A model generated the notes under the pieces. It saw nothing but the letters and a program-made list of their open reading frames with translations, was not told the DNA's origin and did no database searches. The translations under genes were made by a program, and so were the position numbers. From Campanula takesimana (taxonomy: Eukaryota; Streptophyta; Magnoliopsida; Asterales; Campanulaceae): a stretch of 64,000 nt of DNA. Of this stretch, positions 48,110 to 60,344 are shown in pieces (the first letter of the stretch is position 1; the number at the start of each line of letters is the position of its first letter). Where the stretch lies: contig JAOWBW010000864.1 of the NCBI GenBank assembly GCA_026119855.1, positions 248,001 through 312,000 of the forward strand, written 5' to 3'.

Positions 48110-48354
48110 CTCCCTCCGTCCCAGAAAGATAGTCCACCTTTTTTGGTTGTTACTACGAGGGAACTTTGAGCAGTTATAAATGCTACTTATAATTATGTTA
48201 ATCTAAATCTAGTTATTGACACACCATCAACAATACTATCAATAACAAGTTTTAGATTTTCATTAGGATAATTAAATCAACCTAAAATCCTTGCTCAAAG
48301 TTCCTTCGCAGTAACGGCGAAAAAAGTGTGAAGATCATATTGGGATGGAGGGAG
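48110..48354. mobile_element. Stowaway-like MITE (245 bp)
   Basis: CTCCCTCCGTCCCAGAAAGA and, reversed, CTCCCTCCATCCCAATATGA, with TA on both sides. The inner part contains GGGAACTTTGAGCA and its inverse TGCTCAAAGTTCC. Confidence 0.85.
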
Positions 48355-48396
48355 TATACAATCTGTTGCCGAGAGTTCTGCTAGGCTGATCCCGGG

Positions 48397-49643
48397 AGAG
48401 GTTTTTGCAAAAGTGACATGCGTACTTTGTGCAATATATCAATTTGACTCGCGTACTTAATAAACATCAAATGTGACATGCGTACTTATGATTGGTTATA
48501 TTTTTAGACTAATTTTTAACCCTCGTTAAAAACTTAACAGGTCTGTTAATAACTTAACGAAAAATTAGATTAACATTTTTAAAATTGACCCTAAAGTTTA
48601 AAATAAACCCCCTTATCATCATCAACTTCCTCCCTTCCATCTTCATAGCCCCAATCTTACCAGTCATGTGCCGCCCCACCTCCACCCATCCACCACCGGC
48701 CAAATCCACCCACCACCACCATAAAACAATTGATACCAATCCAGCAAATAACAAGTAAAATTTATATCTATTTAACACCAATTTACAATAATATCATAAA
48801 TCAAAAAAAAAAAAAAAAAAACCCATTACACAACAAAATTGAGAAAGGTGGAAAGGGGGCTTACAAATTGATTGAGTGCGCCGGAACGGCGTCGGTGGCG
48901 GGACTGAAAGCAGACTCGAGATCGAAAAGCTTCAACAATGGAAGTAGAGATGATGATGATGGCGACGAAGTTTGCTACAGTTTCCAATCATCGCCGGAGC
49001 CGGTAGTAAACCAGCTCTGCATTGTCTTACACGTACCACCGGAGCTAGGGATCCGAACCTAAACTCACGTCCCGCCACCGACGCCGTTCCGGCGCACTCA
49101 ATCAATTTGTAAGCCCCCTTTCCACCTTTCTCAATTTTGTTGTGTAATGTGTTAAATCTGAGCAAATTTTGCAGCAAACTTCGGTGAGGTTTGATAAGCG
49201 GAGGGTTTGACCGGAGTTGGGGAGGCGAGTGGTCGCCGGAGTTGAGGGAGGGGGTCGCTGGAGTTGGTAAGTTAGAAAGAGAAAGGAGAGAGGGAGAGGG
49301 AGATTAGAGAGGGAGAGAGAGAGAGCTGGGTGCGATTTGGGAGGTTGGGGTGTACTTATTACAATTTAAAGTGTGGAGGGATTATATGGATAGATAAAAT
49401 AATTCGTTGGACTAGGACGTAAATTCAAAATGTCCCCGTCCTAAAACGTAAATCTGATATTACAATAAAATTCATACTTTTTGTTAAGTTATTAGCATCC
49501 CCGTTAAGTTTTTAACGGGGGTTAAAAATTAGTCTAAAAATATTGCCAATCATAAGTACGCATGTCACATTTGATGTTTATTAAGTACGTGAGTCAAATT
49601 GATATATTGCACAAAGTACGCATGTCACTTTTGCAAAAAACTC
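48397..49643. mobile_element. MULE with about 180-bp TIRs, candidate Pack-MULE
   Basis: Both ends begin (A)GAG(G/T)TTTTTGCAAAAGTGAC and stay similar for about 180 bp (48397-48570; 49480-49643 inverted). A perfect 9-bp duplication GATCCCGGG flanks it (48388-48396, 49644-49652). There is no transposase. The GC-richer core (48830-49350) looks like captured genic DNA and contains an 81-bp perfect inverted repeat. Non-autonomous. Confidence 0.9.
48824..49149. repeat. Perfect 81-bp inverted repeat with 164-bp loop
   Basis: 48824-48904 and 49069-49149 are exact reverse complements. The arm contains a possible coding stretch (KLIECAGTASVAG) with GCGCCGGAACGGCGTCGG. The loop has ATGATGATGATGGCGACGAA and CATCGCCGGAGCCGG. 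A transcript would fold into a long perfect duplex. Confidence 0.95.
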
Positions 49644-49874
49644 GATCCCGGGATTGACTCGTTTACATTTTTCTCAGCAAAGCAAATTTGGACATACATT
49701 ATGAGACAGAGGGAGAACGTTTTTTTCCCATGGGATGAAGCAATATTAAGAATGGATCAAACAATACTAAAAAAATTAAAATTAAGCTCTAATATCACTT
49801 CTGAAATTAAAATGAGATAATTACAAGGTAGAGTAATGTACTACACCTTCCATTACATCAAAGGTAACATACTC

Positions 49875-51392
49875 TATAACGACCCCAAAACCCGACACTA
49901 TTTTTAAAAATAAATTAAGCTTGTGTGTATTTTGTGTTGCATATCATTTCTTGCCTAGCATTTCTTACTTGATTATTTGTGTTAGTTTTAATTTATTAGA
50001 TTAGTATAATTAAGGAGGTAATTGATTAAAGTTGAAACCTTAGGGGCCTTGGTGAACGTTAGAGTTAAGGGGCTTAGTTTTTTATAATGTAAGTAGGAGG
50101 GCCTAAGTGAAACTTGTAAAAATCAAACTCACTCTTATCCTCACAGTCTGGTGTGGGCGGCCGCACAGGGAGCTGAGAAACTGAAATGTTCCAATTTAAT
50201 TGAGTTGTGAATCTTGGTCTAGGTCTTAGGTGATATCCTAGGGTACCTAGATGGTTATTGTGGAACACAAAAAGAGTAGGATTGGTCCGTTTGTGATTCA
50301 ATATGGAATGATGTAACCGTTTAGGTTCATTTTAGTGTTGTACATCTTTATGATGCTTTCGTATGATTTCCTACTTTGAAATCCTTTATTTGAGAAATGT
50401 ATTTAACACACTTGGTTGTTGGGCTCTTTATGGGCAGTTTATCATCTTTATGACGTACTTAGTATGGTTCCCTATTTTGGAATCATACAACGATTGTGCA
50501 ATAGTTAAAAAAGGTCCAACTGGTCTTACTTTATTGAGTCGGGCAGTGATGAATATTATCATGGCACTCGAGCCAAGTTCATTATAATGTTCTTCACTGG
50601 TAACCCCTTTTTCCCCTTCCTGATTGTGTGGTTGGGATGAGCTAGATCCCTTGTATGAGTATTATAGCTACACGTTTTAGGGTTATGACTTTGTGTCATT
50701 TTCCCACCGTTGTTCTTGTTGTGTTTGGTTCCGGAACCCCTGCTTCAGCTCTTTGATGCTGCTCTGTTAATACTGCTCAGATTATTAAATCCTTTCGGGT
50801 TGAACCTTGGCTCAGTATCCTTTGTAATGTGTTTATTTCAGTCTAATGTGATGTGTTATGAGTTGGCTTCGCCTCTCATGATATGTGCTATGTGATTACT
50901 TATTGAAAATGCTCATTTGAAGTTATTATGTATAACATGCCATGTAGTTGCATATTAGTAACTTACTGAGATTTATCTCACCCCGTTCCTTGTTTATTTG
51001 TTTTCCTTAGATAAAGGCGAGCCAGGGGCTAGGTCACGTTGAGCTCGGGGAGGACGTTGAGTTGGTAAGCTATTTTGGGAAGGAGTTGTTTTGGGTTGCA
51101 TTATGTAAATGTAACCGATGGGTAGTATACCCGAGACTTTGGTGTTATGTCACTATTTTGGTACACTTTTGGTGATTTTAAATATTGTAAGTAAAGTGTG
51201 TGCGCCTTTGAGGCTTTGTATAAAGAGTTGTGTATAGTTTGAAATGTGCTTTTGGAAGTTTTTAAAGTGTATCAAGTTGTGTATTATTGAATAATTAAGA
51301 AAGGAAATTTTGAAAATAAATGTGAATTATGACGTCTTCCGTGCGTGTCCCGATCGTGGGGGCCAAGTAGGACCCCGGGTCGGGGCGCGACA
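49875..51392 (+). repeat. 5' LTR of the chromovirus, with 560-bp deletion
   Basis: 1518 bp. Relative to the 3' LTR it lacks 56326-56885; the junction is CCTCAC|AGTCTGG with a CAC microhomology. The missing part holds the C/T-rich leader and the GAGAAGAAGAAG splice-like region. Confidence 0.92.
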
Positions 51393-51393
51393 G

Positions 51394-51407
51394 TTGGTAT
51401 CAGAGCC
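51394..51407 (+). other. Primer-binding site (initiator tRNA-Met)
   Basis: TTGGTATCAGAGCC one base after the 5' LTR. Confidence 0.92.
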
Positions 51408-51506
51408 TAGGTTGTAGATAGTCTAGAATGATTATGTGACCTAGGAGGGTAGTTGTGTGTGGAGTGAGTAACGTTGAGTGTTTTATGCAGGTAGTCAGTT
51501 AAAATA

Positions 51507-52541
51507 GTGAGAACTGATGATGATCGAGAAAATGTGAGGGATGAAACTCGGAATATGTTTCAAGGAATGTTTGAGGCAGCAATGAAAGCTATAAATGATC
51601 AGAGACAAGGAGGAAAACAAGCACCTCCGAGGTATGGACTTGAACAGTTTCTGAAGATGAAACCAATTGGTTATGATGGTGAACCGAATGTGGCTAAGGT
51701 CGAAAGATGGATTGAAGCAATGGAGAAGATATTTGATGTTTTGAGATGTCTTGATGAAGATCGAGTTAGATTTGCTACTTATAAACTGACTGGGGCTGTA
51801 GAACATTGGTGAAAAGCGTTAAAGACAAGTTGGGATGATGCTCATGTGACTTATACTTGGGAGAATTTTCTGAAGAAGTTCAAGGAGCATTTCATTCCTA
51901 GTGTGGATCAAGATAGAAAGGAGGTGGAATTTCTTAACCTGGAACAAAATGCCATGTCAGTGGGTCAGTATGCAGCTAAGTTCACCGAGCTATCCAGGTA
52001 TTGTACTCATTTAGTCGAAACAGAAGAGAGGAAAGCAATGAGGTTTGTGAAGGGATTGAAGACTGTGATCCGAACTCTGTTGGTATCTCATAAACTTCAA
52101 GATTTCCAGGATGCGGTAGATCGTGCTTATCAAGTGGAACATGATATTGAGGAGCATAAGAGGAAAACTGAAGTGTTGAATGTTGGATGGCAAGGAGGGA
52201 AAGGAATATCACAACAACATGGGGATAGTCGAGGAGGACAAGGAATGCCATCACAGTTTAGAGGACAACCACAGGGGCAACCAAATGTTAGAAGTCAAGG
52301 TGGTACTTCAGGGAATCAGAATAAGATGATATGTACTTATTGTCAGAAGGCAGGGCATACGGAGGAAAGATGTTGGAAGAAGCAAGGGAAGTGTATAAAT
52401 TGTGGACAGCTTGGCCATTTTCAAATAGAGTGTCCTAAACCAAAGAATCAACCATCTGGGAGTGGTAGCGGGACTTCACAAGGTCAGAAAAAAGGGATGC
52501 TTCAGGGAGGCCTAAAGTTCAAGGCCGTGTCTTTGCCATAA
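51507..52541 (+). pseudogene. Chromovirus gag with two zinc knuckles
   Basis: The frame is open from 51507 to a TGA at 51810-51812 (in a Trp-Trp position, HW*KALK), then continues from 51813 to 52541. Retrotrans_gag core: VERWIEAMEKIFDVL, FLKKFKEHFIPS, YAAKFTELSRYC. Two CCHC knuckles follow: CTYCQKAGHTEERC and CINCGQLGHFQIEC. A one-base shift around the A6 run near 52486-52491 leads to the protease frame. In a live element it forms the particle and binds RNA. Confidence 0.88.
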
Positions 52542-55500
52542 ATCAGCAGCAGGCGTCGGATGCCTCAACAGTAATAGGAGGTGTCATTTTTATATCGAGT
52601 TTGAGAGCACGCGCACTTATAGACCCTGGCTCATCGCATTCATATGTTGCTTTGCATTTTGCATCTCAGTTGCATTGTTCTTCTGAGTCTTTGCCTTATG
52701 TGCTAGAAGTGTCGACTCCTATGGGAGAATGTTTGATTACTGATAAGGTGTTACGTGCTTGTGATGTGCTTATATGTGATCATGTGTTACATGCTGATTT
52801 AGTAGTGTTACCACTACAAGATTTTGATGTTATTTTGGGTATGGATTGGTTAAGCAAGTATCATGCTTCAGTTGATTGTCGTAAGAAAGTTGTTACATTT
52901 TCCGTCCCTAATATGCCCGAGTTTATTTTTTAGGCTGTTCCTTCGGGTAGGGATATACGTGTTATTTTTTATGTGAAAGCTAGAATGTTATTGCGCCGTG
53001 GTTGTGTTGGGTATTTGGCTAGTGTATTGGATACTACGAAAGAGTTCCTTGGGTTAGAGGATGTGCATGTGATTAAAGAATTCCCTGAGGTGTTCTCTAC
53101 AGAGTATGCTGTGCCTCCTGATAGGGAAATCGAGTTTTGTATTGATTTACTTCCAGGTACAGCTCCAATATCTGAGGCACCGTATAGAATGGCTCCGGCA
53201 GAGTTAAAAGAATTGAAAGTTCAGTTACAAGAATTGCTCGATAGGGGATTCATCCGACCCAGTGTTTCACCGTGGGGAGCTCCAGTTTTGTTTGTTAAGA
53301 AGAAAGATGGGTCTTTGAGATTGTGCATCAACTATCGGAAGCTGAATCAGGTAACTGTGAAGAACAAATATCCATTGCCTCTTATTGATGATTTGTTTGA
53401 TCAACTTCAAGGTTCAACAGTCTTTTCAAAACTTGACTTGAGGAATGGTTACCATCAGTTGAAGGTTCGTCCAGAAGATATTCCCAAGACTACCTTTCGT
53501 AGCAGGTATGGTCATTTTGAGTTTATTGTCATGCCGTTTGGGTTAACAAATGCGCCAGCAGTTTTTATGGACATGATGAACCGGGTTTACAAGCCTTATC
53601 TTGACACTTTCGTGGTTGTATTCATTGATGATATTCTGGTTTATTCTAAATCGCGGGAGGAACATGAGCAATATTTGCGAATGGTTTTGTCTGTGTTACG
53701 GGAGAAACAGTTATTTGCAAAGTTTAGCAAGTGTGCGTTTTGGCTTGATGAGGTTTCTTTTCTGGGGCATGTTGTTTCGAATAAAGGGATATCTGTTGAT
53801 CCTTCTAAAATTGAAGCCATTGTTAATTGGAAGAGGCCGGGAACAGTAACTGAGAAGTTTCTTGGGTTTAGCGGGGTATTATCGAAGATTCATTGAGGGG
53901 TTTTCAAGAATTGCTACACCGTTGACTCAGTTGACTCGGAAAAATGTACCGGATGTGTGGAATGAAACAAGAATTGCTACACCGTTGACTCAGTTGACTC
54001 GGAAAAATGTACCGGATGTGTGGAATGAAAAATGTCAAGTCAGTTTTGAAGAATTAAAGAAGAGGTTGACCACCGCTCCTATTCTTGCATTGCCTAATGG
54101 GAATGATGACTTGGTTATTTACAGTGATGCTTCAAAGGAAGGTTTGAGGTGTGTCTTGATGCAAAATGGGAAGGTAATTGCGTATGCTTCGAGGAAGTTA
54201 ACTCCTAGTGAACAGAATTATCCGACTCATGACATGGAACTTGCTGCGATTGTTTTTGCGTTACATAAATGGAAGCATTATCCTTATGGAGCAAAGTTTG
54301 AAATTTTCACAGATCACCAGAGTTTGAAATATCTTTTCTCTCAGAAGGAATTGAACAACAGACAGTGTAGATGGATGGAGCTTCTGAAGGATTATGATTT
54401 TACTATTTCTTATCATCCAGGCAAGGCAAATGTGGTTGCAGATGCTATTAGCAGGAGGTCATATGTAGCTTCATTGATGGTTCGAGAATGGAAGATGTTA
54501 GAGGATGCACGAGATTGGTGTCCCTATGAATCGAAGCATGGAGCTATATTTGCGAATATTAAGGTATCGCCAACTTTCATTCAACAGATAAATGATGCTC
54601 AGAAGGATGATCCCGAGTTAATGAAGATAGTGGATAAAGTCAAGGATGGAAAGTTTGAAGATTTCTCTCGTAGTTCTGAAGGGGTATTGAGTTATAGAGG
54701 TCGTTTATGTGTGCCAAATATTGATGGGATCAAATGCCAAGTTCTTGATGAGGGCCACAAGTCTAGATATACCATTCATCCCGGGAGTACAAAGATGTAT
54801 AAGAATTTGAAGCAACAATTTTGGTGGAATAATATGAAGCGGGAAATAGAAGATTATGTGTCAAAATGTCTGACTTGTCAACAAGTTAAAGCCGAACATC
54901 AGAGACCCGCAGGTTTACTTCAACCTTTAGAGATACCGGAGTGGAAGTGGGATCATGTTACGATGGATTTTGTAACTGGATTGCCTCGTACTCGTAGAAA
55001 ATTTGATGCAGTTTGGGTAATCATGGATAGATTGACAAAGTCTGCTCATTTCTTACCTATTGATATTGGCTATTCGATGGAGAAGCTTGCAACTTTGTAT
55101 ATTCATGAGATTGTGAGATTGCATGGAGTTCCAGTTAGTATTGTGTCAGACCGTGATCCCAGGTTTACTTCCTGATTTTGGCAGGCATTTCAAAAGGCAT
55201 TGGGTACAGATTTGAGATTTAGTACGGCGTTTCATCCTCAAACTGACGGCCAATCCGAAAGAACGATTCAGATTCTTGAAGATATGCTACGGGTTTGTTC
55301 AGTTGACTTCTCAGATTCTTGGGATACTCATCTACCACTTGCCCAGTTTGCTTATAATAACAGTTATCAGTCGAGTATTGAGATGGCTCCTTATGAAGCT
55401 TGTACGGAAGGAAGTGTAGGTCTCCTATTTGTTGGGATGAAGTCGTGGAAGCCAAACTTTGGGGTATTGATATGGTTCATGATTCGGTTGAAAAAGTCAA

Positions 55501-55980
55501 GCTTATTCGGGATCGATTGAAAACTGTTCAAAGTAGACAAAAGAGCTATTCCGATCACAGGAGGCGAGATCTTGAGTTCCAGTCGGGTGACTTCGTGTTT
55601 TTGAAAGTTTCTCCAAAGGTGGGAATTAGAAGGTATGGTAAAAAGGGTAAACTTGCTCCAAGGTATATTGGACCTTTTGAGATTGTGGAAAGGGTTGGAA
55701 ATCTTGCTTATCGTCTTGCGTTGCCACCTTCTCTGGGAAAGATGCATAGTGTGTTTCATGTTTCAGCGCTTCGTAAGTATGTGTATGACCCATCTCATGT
55801 GTTGTCTAAAGTACCGAAAGAGATTGAGCCAAATATGTTTTATGTGGAGCAACCAATTCAAGTGATCGATACCAAAGTCCAAGAGTTGAGAAACAAAAGT
55901 ATTCCAGTTGTTAGAGTGGTATGGAGGAATCATAACGTTGAAGAGTCGACTTTGGGAACTTCGGGAAGAGATTGAGCGGA
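52542..55980 (+). pseudogene. Chromovirus pol: protease, RT, RNase H, integrase, chromodomain
   Basis: Protease LIDPGSSHSYV with ILGMDWL, then TAG at 52931-52933. RT has SPWGAPVLFVKKKDGSLRLC, MPFGLTNAPAVF and an intact FIDDILVYS box. A frameshift falls near 53860. RNase H has YSDASKEG, DMELAA, TDHQSLKYLF and ADAISRRS. Integrase has the HHCC region (HPGSTKMYKNLK to CLTCQQVK), MDFVTGLPR, SDRDPRF, a TGA at 55173-55175, and HPQTDGQSERT. A further shift lies near 55400 (MAPYEA|YGRKCRSP). The C-terminus shows a chromodomain-like VQELRNKSIPVVRVVWRNHN followed by one extra T near 55950 that ends the frame early. A 63-bp in-frame tandem duplication lies at 53910-54034. No product is expected. Confidence 0.9.
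53910..54034 (+). repeat. 63-bp in-frame tandem duplication in the RT-RNase H linker
   Basis: The unit beginning CAAGAATTGCTACACCGTTG and ending GTGTGGAATGAAA is present twice in tandem and identical, adding 21 residues (TRIATPLTQLTRKNVPDVWN). Confidence 0.95.
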
Positions 55981-56054
55981 AGTATCTGTGGTTGTTTGAT
56001 CATCTTGGTAAGTATCTTTAAAATTCGGGTCAAATTTTTTTAAGGGGGAGTGAC

Positions 56055-58136
56055 TGTAACGACCCCAAAACCCGACACTATTTTTAAAAATAAATTAAGC
56101 TTGTGTGTATTTTGTGTTGCATATCATTTCTTGCCTAGCATTTCTTACTTGATTATTTGTGTTAGTTTTAATTTATTAGATTAGTATAATTAAGGAGGTA
56201 ATTGATTAAAGTTGAAACCTTAGGGGCCTTGGTGAAAGTTAGAGTTAAGGGGCTTAATTGTTTATAATGGAACTAGGAGGGGCCTAAGTGAAACTTGTAA
56301 AAATCAAACTCACTCTTATCCTCACCATCTCTCTCTGAGTTTTTCATACACACAAACATAACATTTCACTTTCCCAAAATTTGCTCTCTCAGAGAAGAAG
56401 AAGAAGAAGGTAAGGGTCTTCACATTTTGATTTTATTTCTTATCAATTAATCCTCCGTTCTAAATTCCGACCTCACCTAAATGTTCAGGGCGTTGAGTAG
56501 ACCGTTTATAGCCGATTAGAAAATATTTTCATCTATACTTTCTCCGTAGTAGGTAAGTTACTATTCCCTTTTTTATTATAAAAATGTTCATATATCTTAT
56601 ATGTGATACTTGTGATGATAATTGTTGCTTGGTATATGAGTTTGGGTAAATTGATATAGGTAGTGTTAAAGAAGAAAATTTGGTGTTGTTGAGTTCTGAT
56701 ATGGACTCAATTCACAGTAAGCTAAATAGTTGGGATAGTACTTTTGAGACGGTGAAACAGAGGGAGTATAAAAGAATTCAGTTTTGGCCTTCGAGGTGTG
56801 TTGGGCGGCCGCCCAAAAAGGGCGTGCGGCCGCACATCTATCTGAAGATTTTGGTCATGGTCAGAGTAGTTTTGGGCGACCGCACAGTCTGGTGTGGGCG
56901 GCCGCACAGGGAGCTGAGAAACTGAAATGTTCCAATTTAATTGAGTTGTGGTTCAATCTTGGTCTAGGTCTTAGGTGATATCCTAGGGTACCTAGATGGT
57001 TATTGTGGAACACAAAAAGAGTAGGATTGGTCCGTTTGTGATTCAATATGGAATGATGTAACCGTTTAGGTTCATTTTAGTGTTCTACATCTTTATGATG
57101 CTTTCGTATGATTTCCTACTTTGAAATCCTTTGTTTGAGAAATGTGTTTAACACACCTGGTTGTTGGGCTCTTTATGGGCATTTTATCATCTTTATGATG
57201 TACTTATTATGGTTCCCTATTTTGGAATCATACACCGATTGTGCAATAGTTATAAAAGGTCCAGCTGGTCTTACTTGGTTGAGTCGGGCAGTGATGAATA
57301 TTACATGGCACTCGAGCCAAGTTCATTATAATGTTCTTCACTGGTGACCCCTTTTTCCCCTTCCTGATTGTGTGGTTGGGATGAGCTAGCTCCCTTGTGT
57401 GAGTATTATAGCTACACGTTTTAGGGTTATGACTTTGTGTCATTTTCCCACCGTTGTTCTTGTTGTGTTTGGTTCCGGAACCCCTGCTTCAGCTCTTTGA
57501 TGCTGCTCTGTTGATACTGCTCAGATTATTATATCCTTTCGGGTTGAACCTTAGCTCAGTATCCTTTGTAATGTGTTTATTTCAGTCTAATGTGTTGTGT
57601 TATGAGTTGGCTTCGCCTCTCATGATATGTGCTATGTGATTACTTATTGAAAATGCTCATTTGAAGTTATTATGTATAACATGCCATGTAGTTGCATATT
57701 AGTAACTTACTGAGATTTATATCACTCCGTTCCTTGTTTATTTGTTTTCCTTAGATAAAGGCGAGCCAGGGGCTAGGTCACGTTGAGCTCGGGGAGGACG
57801 TCGAGTTGGTAAGCTATTTTGGGAAGGAGTTGTTTTGGGTTGCATTATGTAAATGTAACCTATGGGTAGTATACCCGAGATTTTGGTGTTATGTCACTAT
57901 TTTGGTACACTTTTGGTGATTGTAAATATTGTAAGTAAAGTGTGTGCGCCTTTGAGGCTTTGTATAAAGAGTTGTGTATAGTTTGAAATGTGGTTTTGAA
58001 AGTTTTTAAAGTGTATCAAGTTGTGTATTATTGAATAATTAAGAAATGACATTTCGAAAATAAATGTGAATTATGACGTCTTTCGTGCGTGTCCCGATCG
58101 TGGGGGCCAAGTAGGACCCCGGGTCGGGGCGCGACA
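56055..58136 (+). repeat. 3' LTR of the chromovirus, full length
   Basis: 2082 bp. Contains a GAAGAAGAAGAAGAAGGTAAGG leader-like region near 56394-56415 and GC-rich GGGCGGCCGCCC and TGTGCGGCCGCACA-like palindromes (56800-56910). Followed by TACTC. Confidence 0.93.
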
Positions 58137-58141
58137 TACTC

Positions 58142-59263
58142 TCGTTCAACAACATAATGAAATTTACTTTTGAGCTGAGTTACAAATAATGCAACTCCAT
58201 TGGATGTCGTTAAATTTCATAAACGGAGTGATACCATTTCAAACCAACTCGTTACATAAACTAACAGACATTAAAAATATAACACCAATTTCATCTTCTT
58301 CCTCATTTCATCCCTCCTTGCATTTTCCCAAATTCAATCGAAAAACAATGGTGGATGAACACTAAAGCTGAAGTGCTGAACCCGGACTCCAACACTAGAA
58401 AACCAAAATCAAACACAAAATCAACCCAAATCAAACCCAAATTGAACAATCAGAATCAAACAAATAGAAATCGAATTCAAAGGTGACAAAATCTAGCCTT
58501 TTTATCCCAATTTCAATTGAAACCTGGGCAATATCTAACCCCAAGAATTGAATTGAACCCTGGGCGAATTCAAACCAAAATCGAACCCGATGGGTATCAA
58601 ATCAAACCCTAAAAATTAGTTGAAGATGGAGCAAAGTAGTCGACTGAGAGGAGAGGGGTATCAGTCGGAGATGGCAGTTTCTTGCTGTAGAGGAGATGAA
58701 CAGGGACAAAATTGTTGAAGGGAAGAAGGGTTGTGCTTGATTGATGAAGAAAATCCTGGATCTGATGGCTAGAGGATTATGAGAGGTAAGGAAGATGCCT
58801 TCAAACCGATTAAAAATAGGCTAACAAATGTTTAAGTATATTTAACTGGTGTTACTCTTTTTCTTAAATTAATGACATTTCAGTTATCTTTTTAATGTCG
58901 TTAGGGCGCGTTCCATTATATGTAACAAAATGGTAAAGTATATTTCATTAAGATGTCAAATCATAGTATGTTGCATTAATTGTAACAAACGCTATAGTAC
59001 GTTACCCTACCTTGCGTTCGCCCAAATTAAAATACTTCTACTACTGCAAAATATTTCTTCATTTTCATTGATCAAAGAAAATGTCTCTAAATCAACTTTC
59101 AGGCTAATTAAAAAAAAACTAATTTAGGAAATAATTACAAGTTAAATAATTAGAATCTTCTCGGCTTCTGTTTGCTCTAGATATAATAAGAACTAGGTAA
59201 AACCTTCTCTTGGCTTCTGTTTTCTCGATCTATAGCACCAAGATTAACCCTACTTCTTCCCAA
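58142..59263. other. No gene; A+T-rich DNA and part of a possible TIR element
   Basis: Continuation of the DNA left of the chromovirus. Contains repeated AACCCAAATCAAACCC phrases (58400-58610). The only frames are short. Confidence 0.4.
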
Positions 59264-60344
59264 GAAACTGTTTGGGGTAGAAATTTGAACTGTTTTTTCA
59301 TCCTGAAAACAACAACCTAACTCAGCATCCTGAACCTTCAAGTTGTCACAACTTACAGGTAAACATATATACTAACACGTTTTATTTATGAGGTGTTTTT
59401 TACCCTATTTTACAGGAACACAAGCTAAGGGAGTAGAACACGATTCTACTTACACGTGACCAATTTAAGGATTCAAAGACTCAGTCAACAATAACTCTTA
59501 TCAACGACTAAAGGATATGGCTAACAAACTTCCCGAGAATTATGGCTTTGCTAGCTAGTTTGTGATCAATCTCTTAGTATAAATAATTTACACAAATTAT
59601 GTAACACACACACGCACTGCTATCTTTACTTGCAAGCGATATCACTATTCTTCTCATTGTTCATCATCAATATTAATAAAACTCCATCTTTGAGGTTTTA
59701 TGCCGGCGAACAAGTTGTTCAAGGGCTTTCCTCGTTAAATTCCATGTTCATTTGTTCTTGAATTCCTTTGCAATTTCATTCCATAGTACCCAATTCCATT
59801 TCTTTAAGTTGAATTCCAAAATCACAAAATTTTGGGGGAAACTAGTTTCCCCCTAATGTTAAAAAAAGACCGGTTTTGGACAACCAGCAAACCAACTCCT
59901 ACTTTTTTTGAACCGGTTCTCGCTCATTAAAAAATTCGATCAAAATTTTTGTAAACCGGCCTTTTATGCGGCTTTGGATGTACGACTCTTTCTCTCTCCC
60001 ATCTCTAACCGTGCTCTCTCCATCTCTCTCAGACCTAGCCGCCTCCATCTCTCTCACTCTTCAACCTAATCTCCATCTCTCTCACTCCCCAACTAACCGT
60101 CGCCGTCGCTATCTCCATCTCACTCTCTCTCAGACCTAACGACGGTCATACTCACTCTATTTCACTCGATTGCACTCGATTTCAAGCAGAATGAGGTTGA
60201 TTTCAAATCCAAAAGCAAAGAAATATGTAACAAAGAAAAGGACGGGCGTGATGGAGGTATGTGTTGATTTCAATCTTTTTCCGCTTGATTCTCACTCTAT
60301 TTTGTTCGCTTATTGTGTTGATTTCAAGCATTTTTTGTTATGTT

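Larger units (their letters stand above)
49875..58136 (+). mobile_element. Ty3/Gypsy chromovirus (Tekay/Del-like), decayed
   Basis: LTRs are at 49875-51392 and 56055-58136, with a target duplication TACTC (49870-49874, 58137-58141) and a tRNA-Met PBS. Order is gag with two CCHC knuckles, protease, RT, RNase H, integrase and a C-terminal chromodomain, the chromovirus plan. The 3' LTR starts TGTAACGACCCC; the 5' LTR starts TATAAC, a G-to-A change at the terminal dinucleotide. Gag-pol has at least three stops and four frameshifts. Two stops (TGG to TGA, CGA to TGA) are the kind produced by decay of methylated DNA. Confidence 0.95.
49827..59005. mobile_element. Possible TIR element split by the chromovirus
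   Basis: Left AAGGTAGAGTAATGTACTAC and the reversed right end AAGGTAGGGTAACGTACTAT match. Inner traces (TGTTACAATTAATGCAAC versus GTTACAAATAATGCAAC) also correspond. Without the retrotransposon the element would be about 0.9 kb. No target duplication was found, so this is tentative. The 58142-59000 part has no gene. Confidence 0.35.

Noticed and set aside
49069..49177. Possible second gene on the minus strand at the inverted repeat
   Set aside because: The apparent homology between the plus and minus frames is produced by the perfect 81-bp palindrome arms.
56680..57046. Short frames in the chromovirus 3' LTR
   Set aside because: They lie within the LTR, are partly repeated in the 5' LTR, and show no domain.
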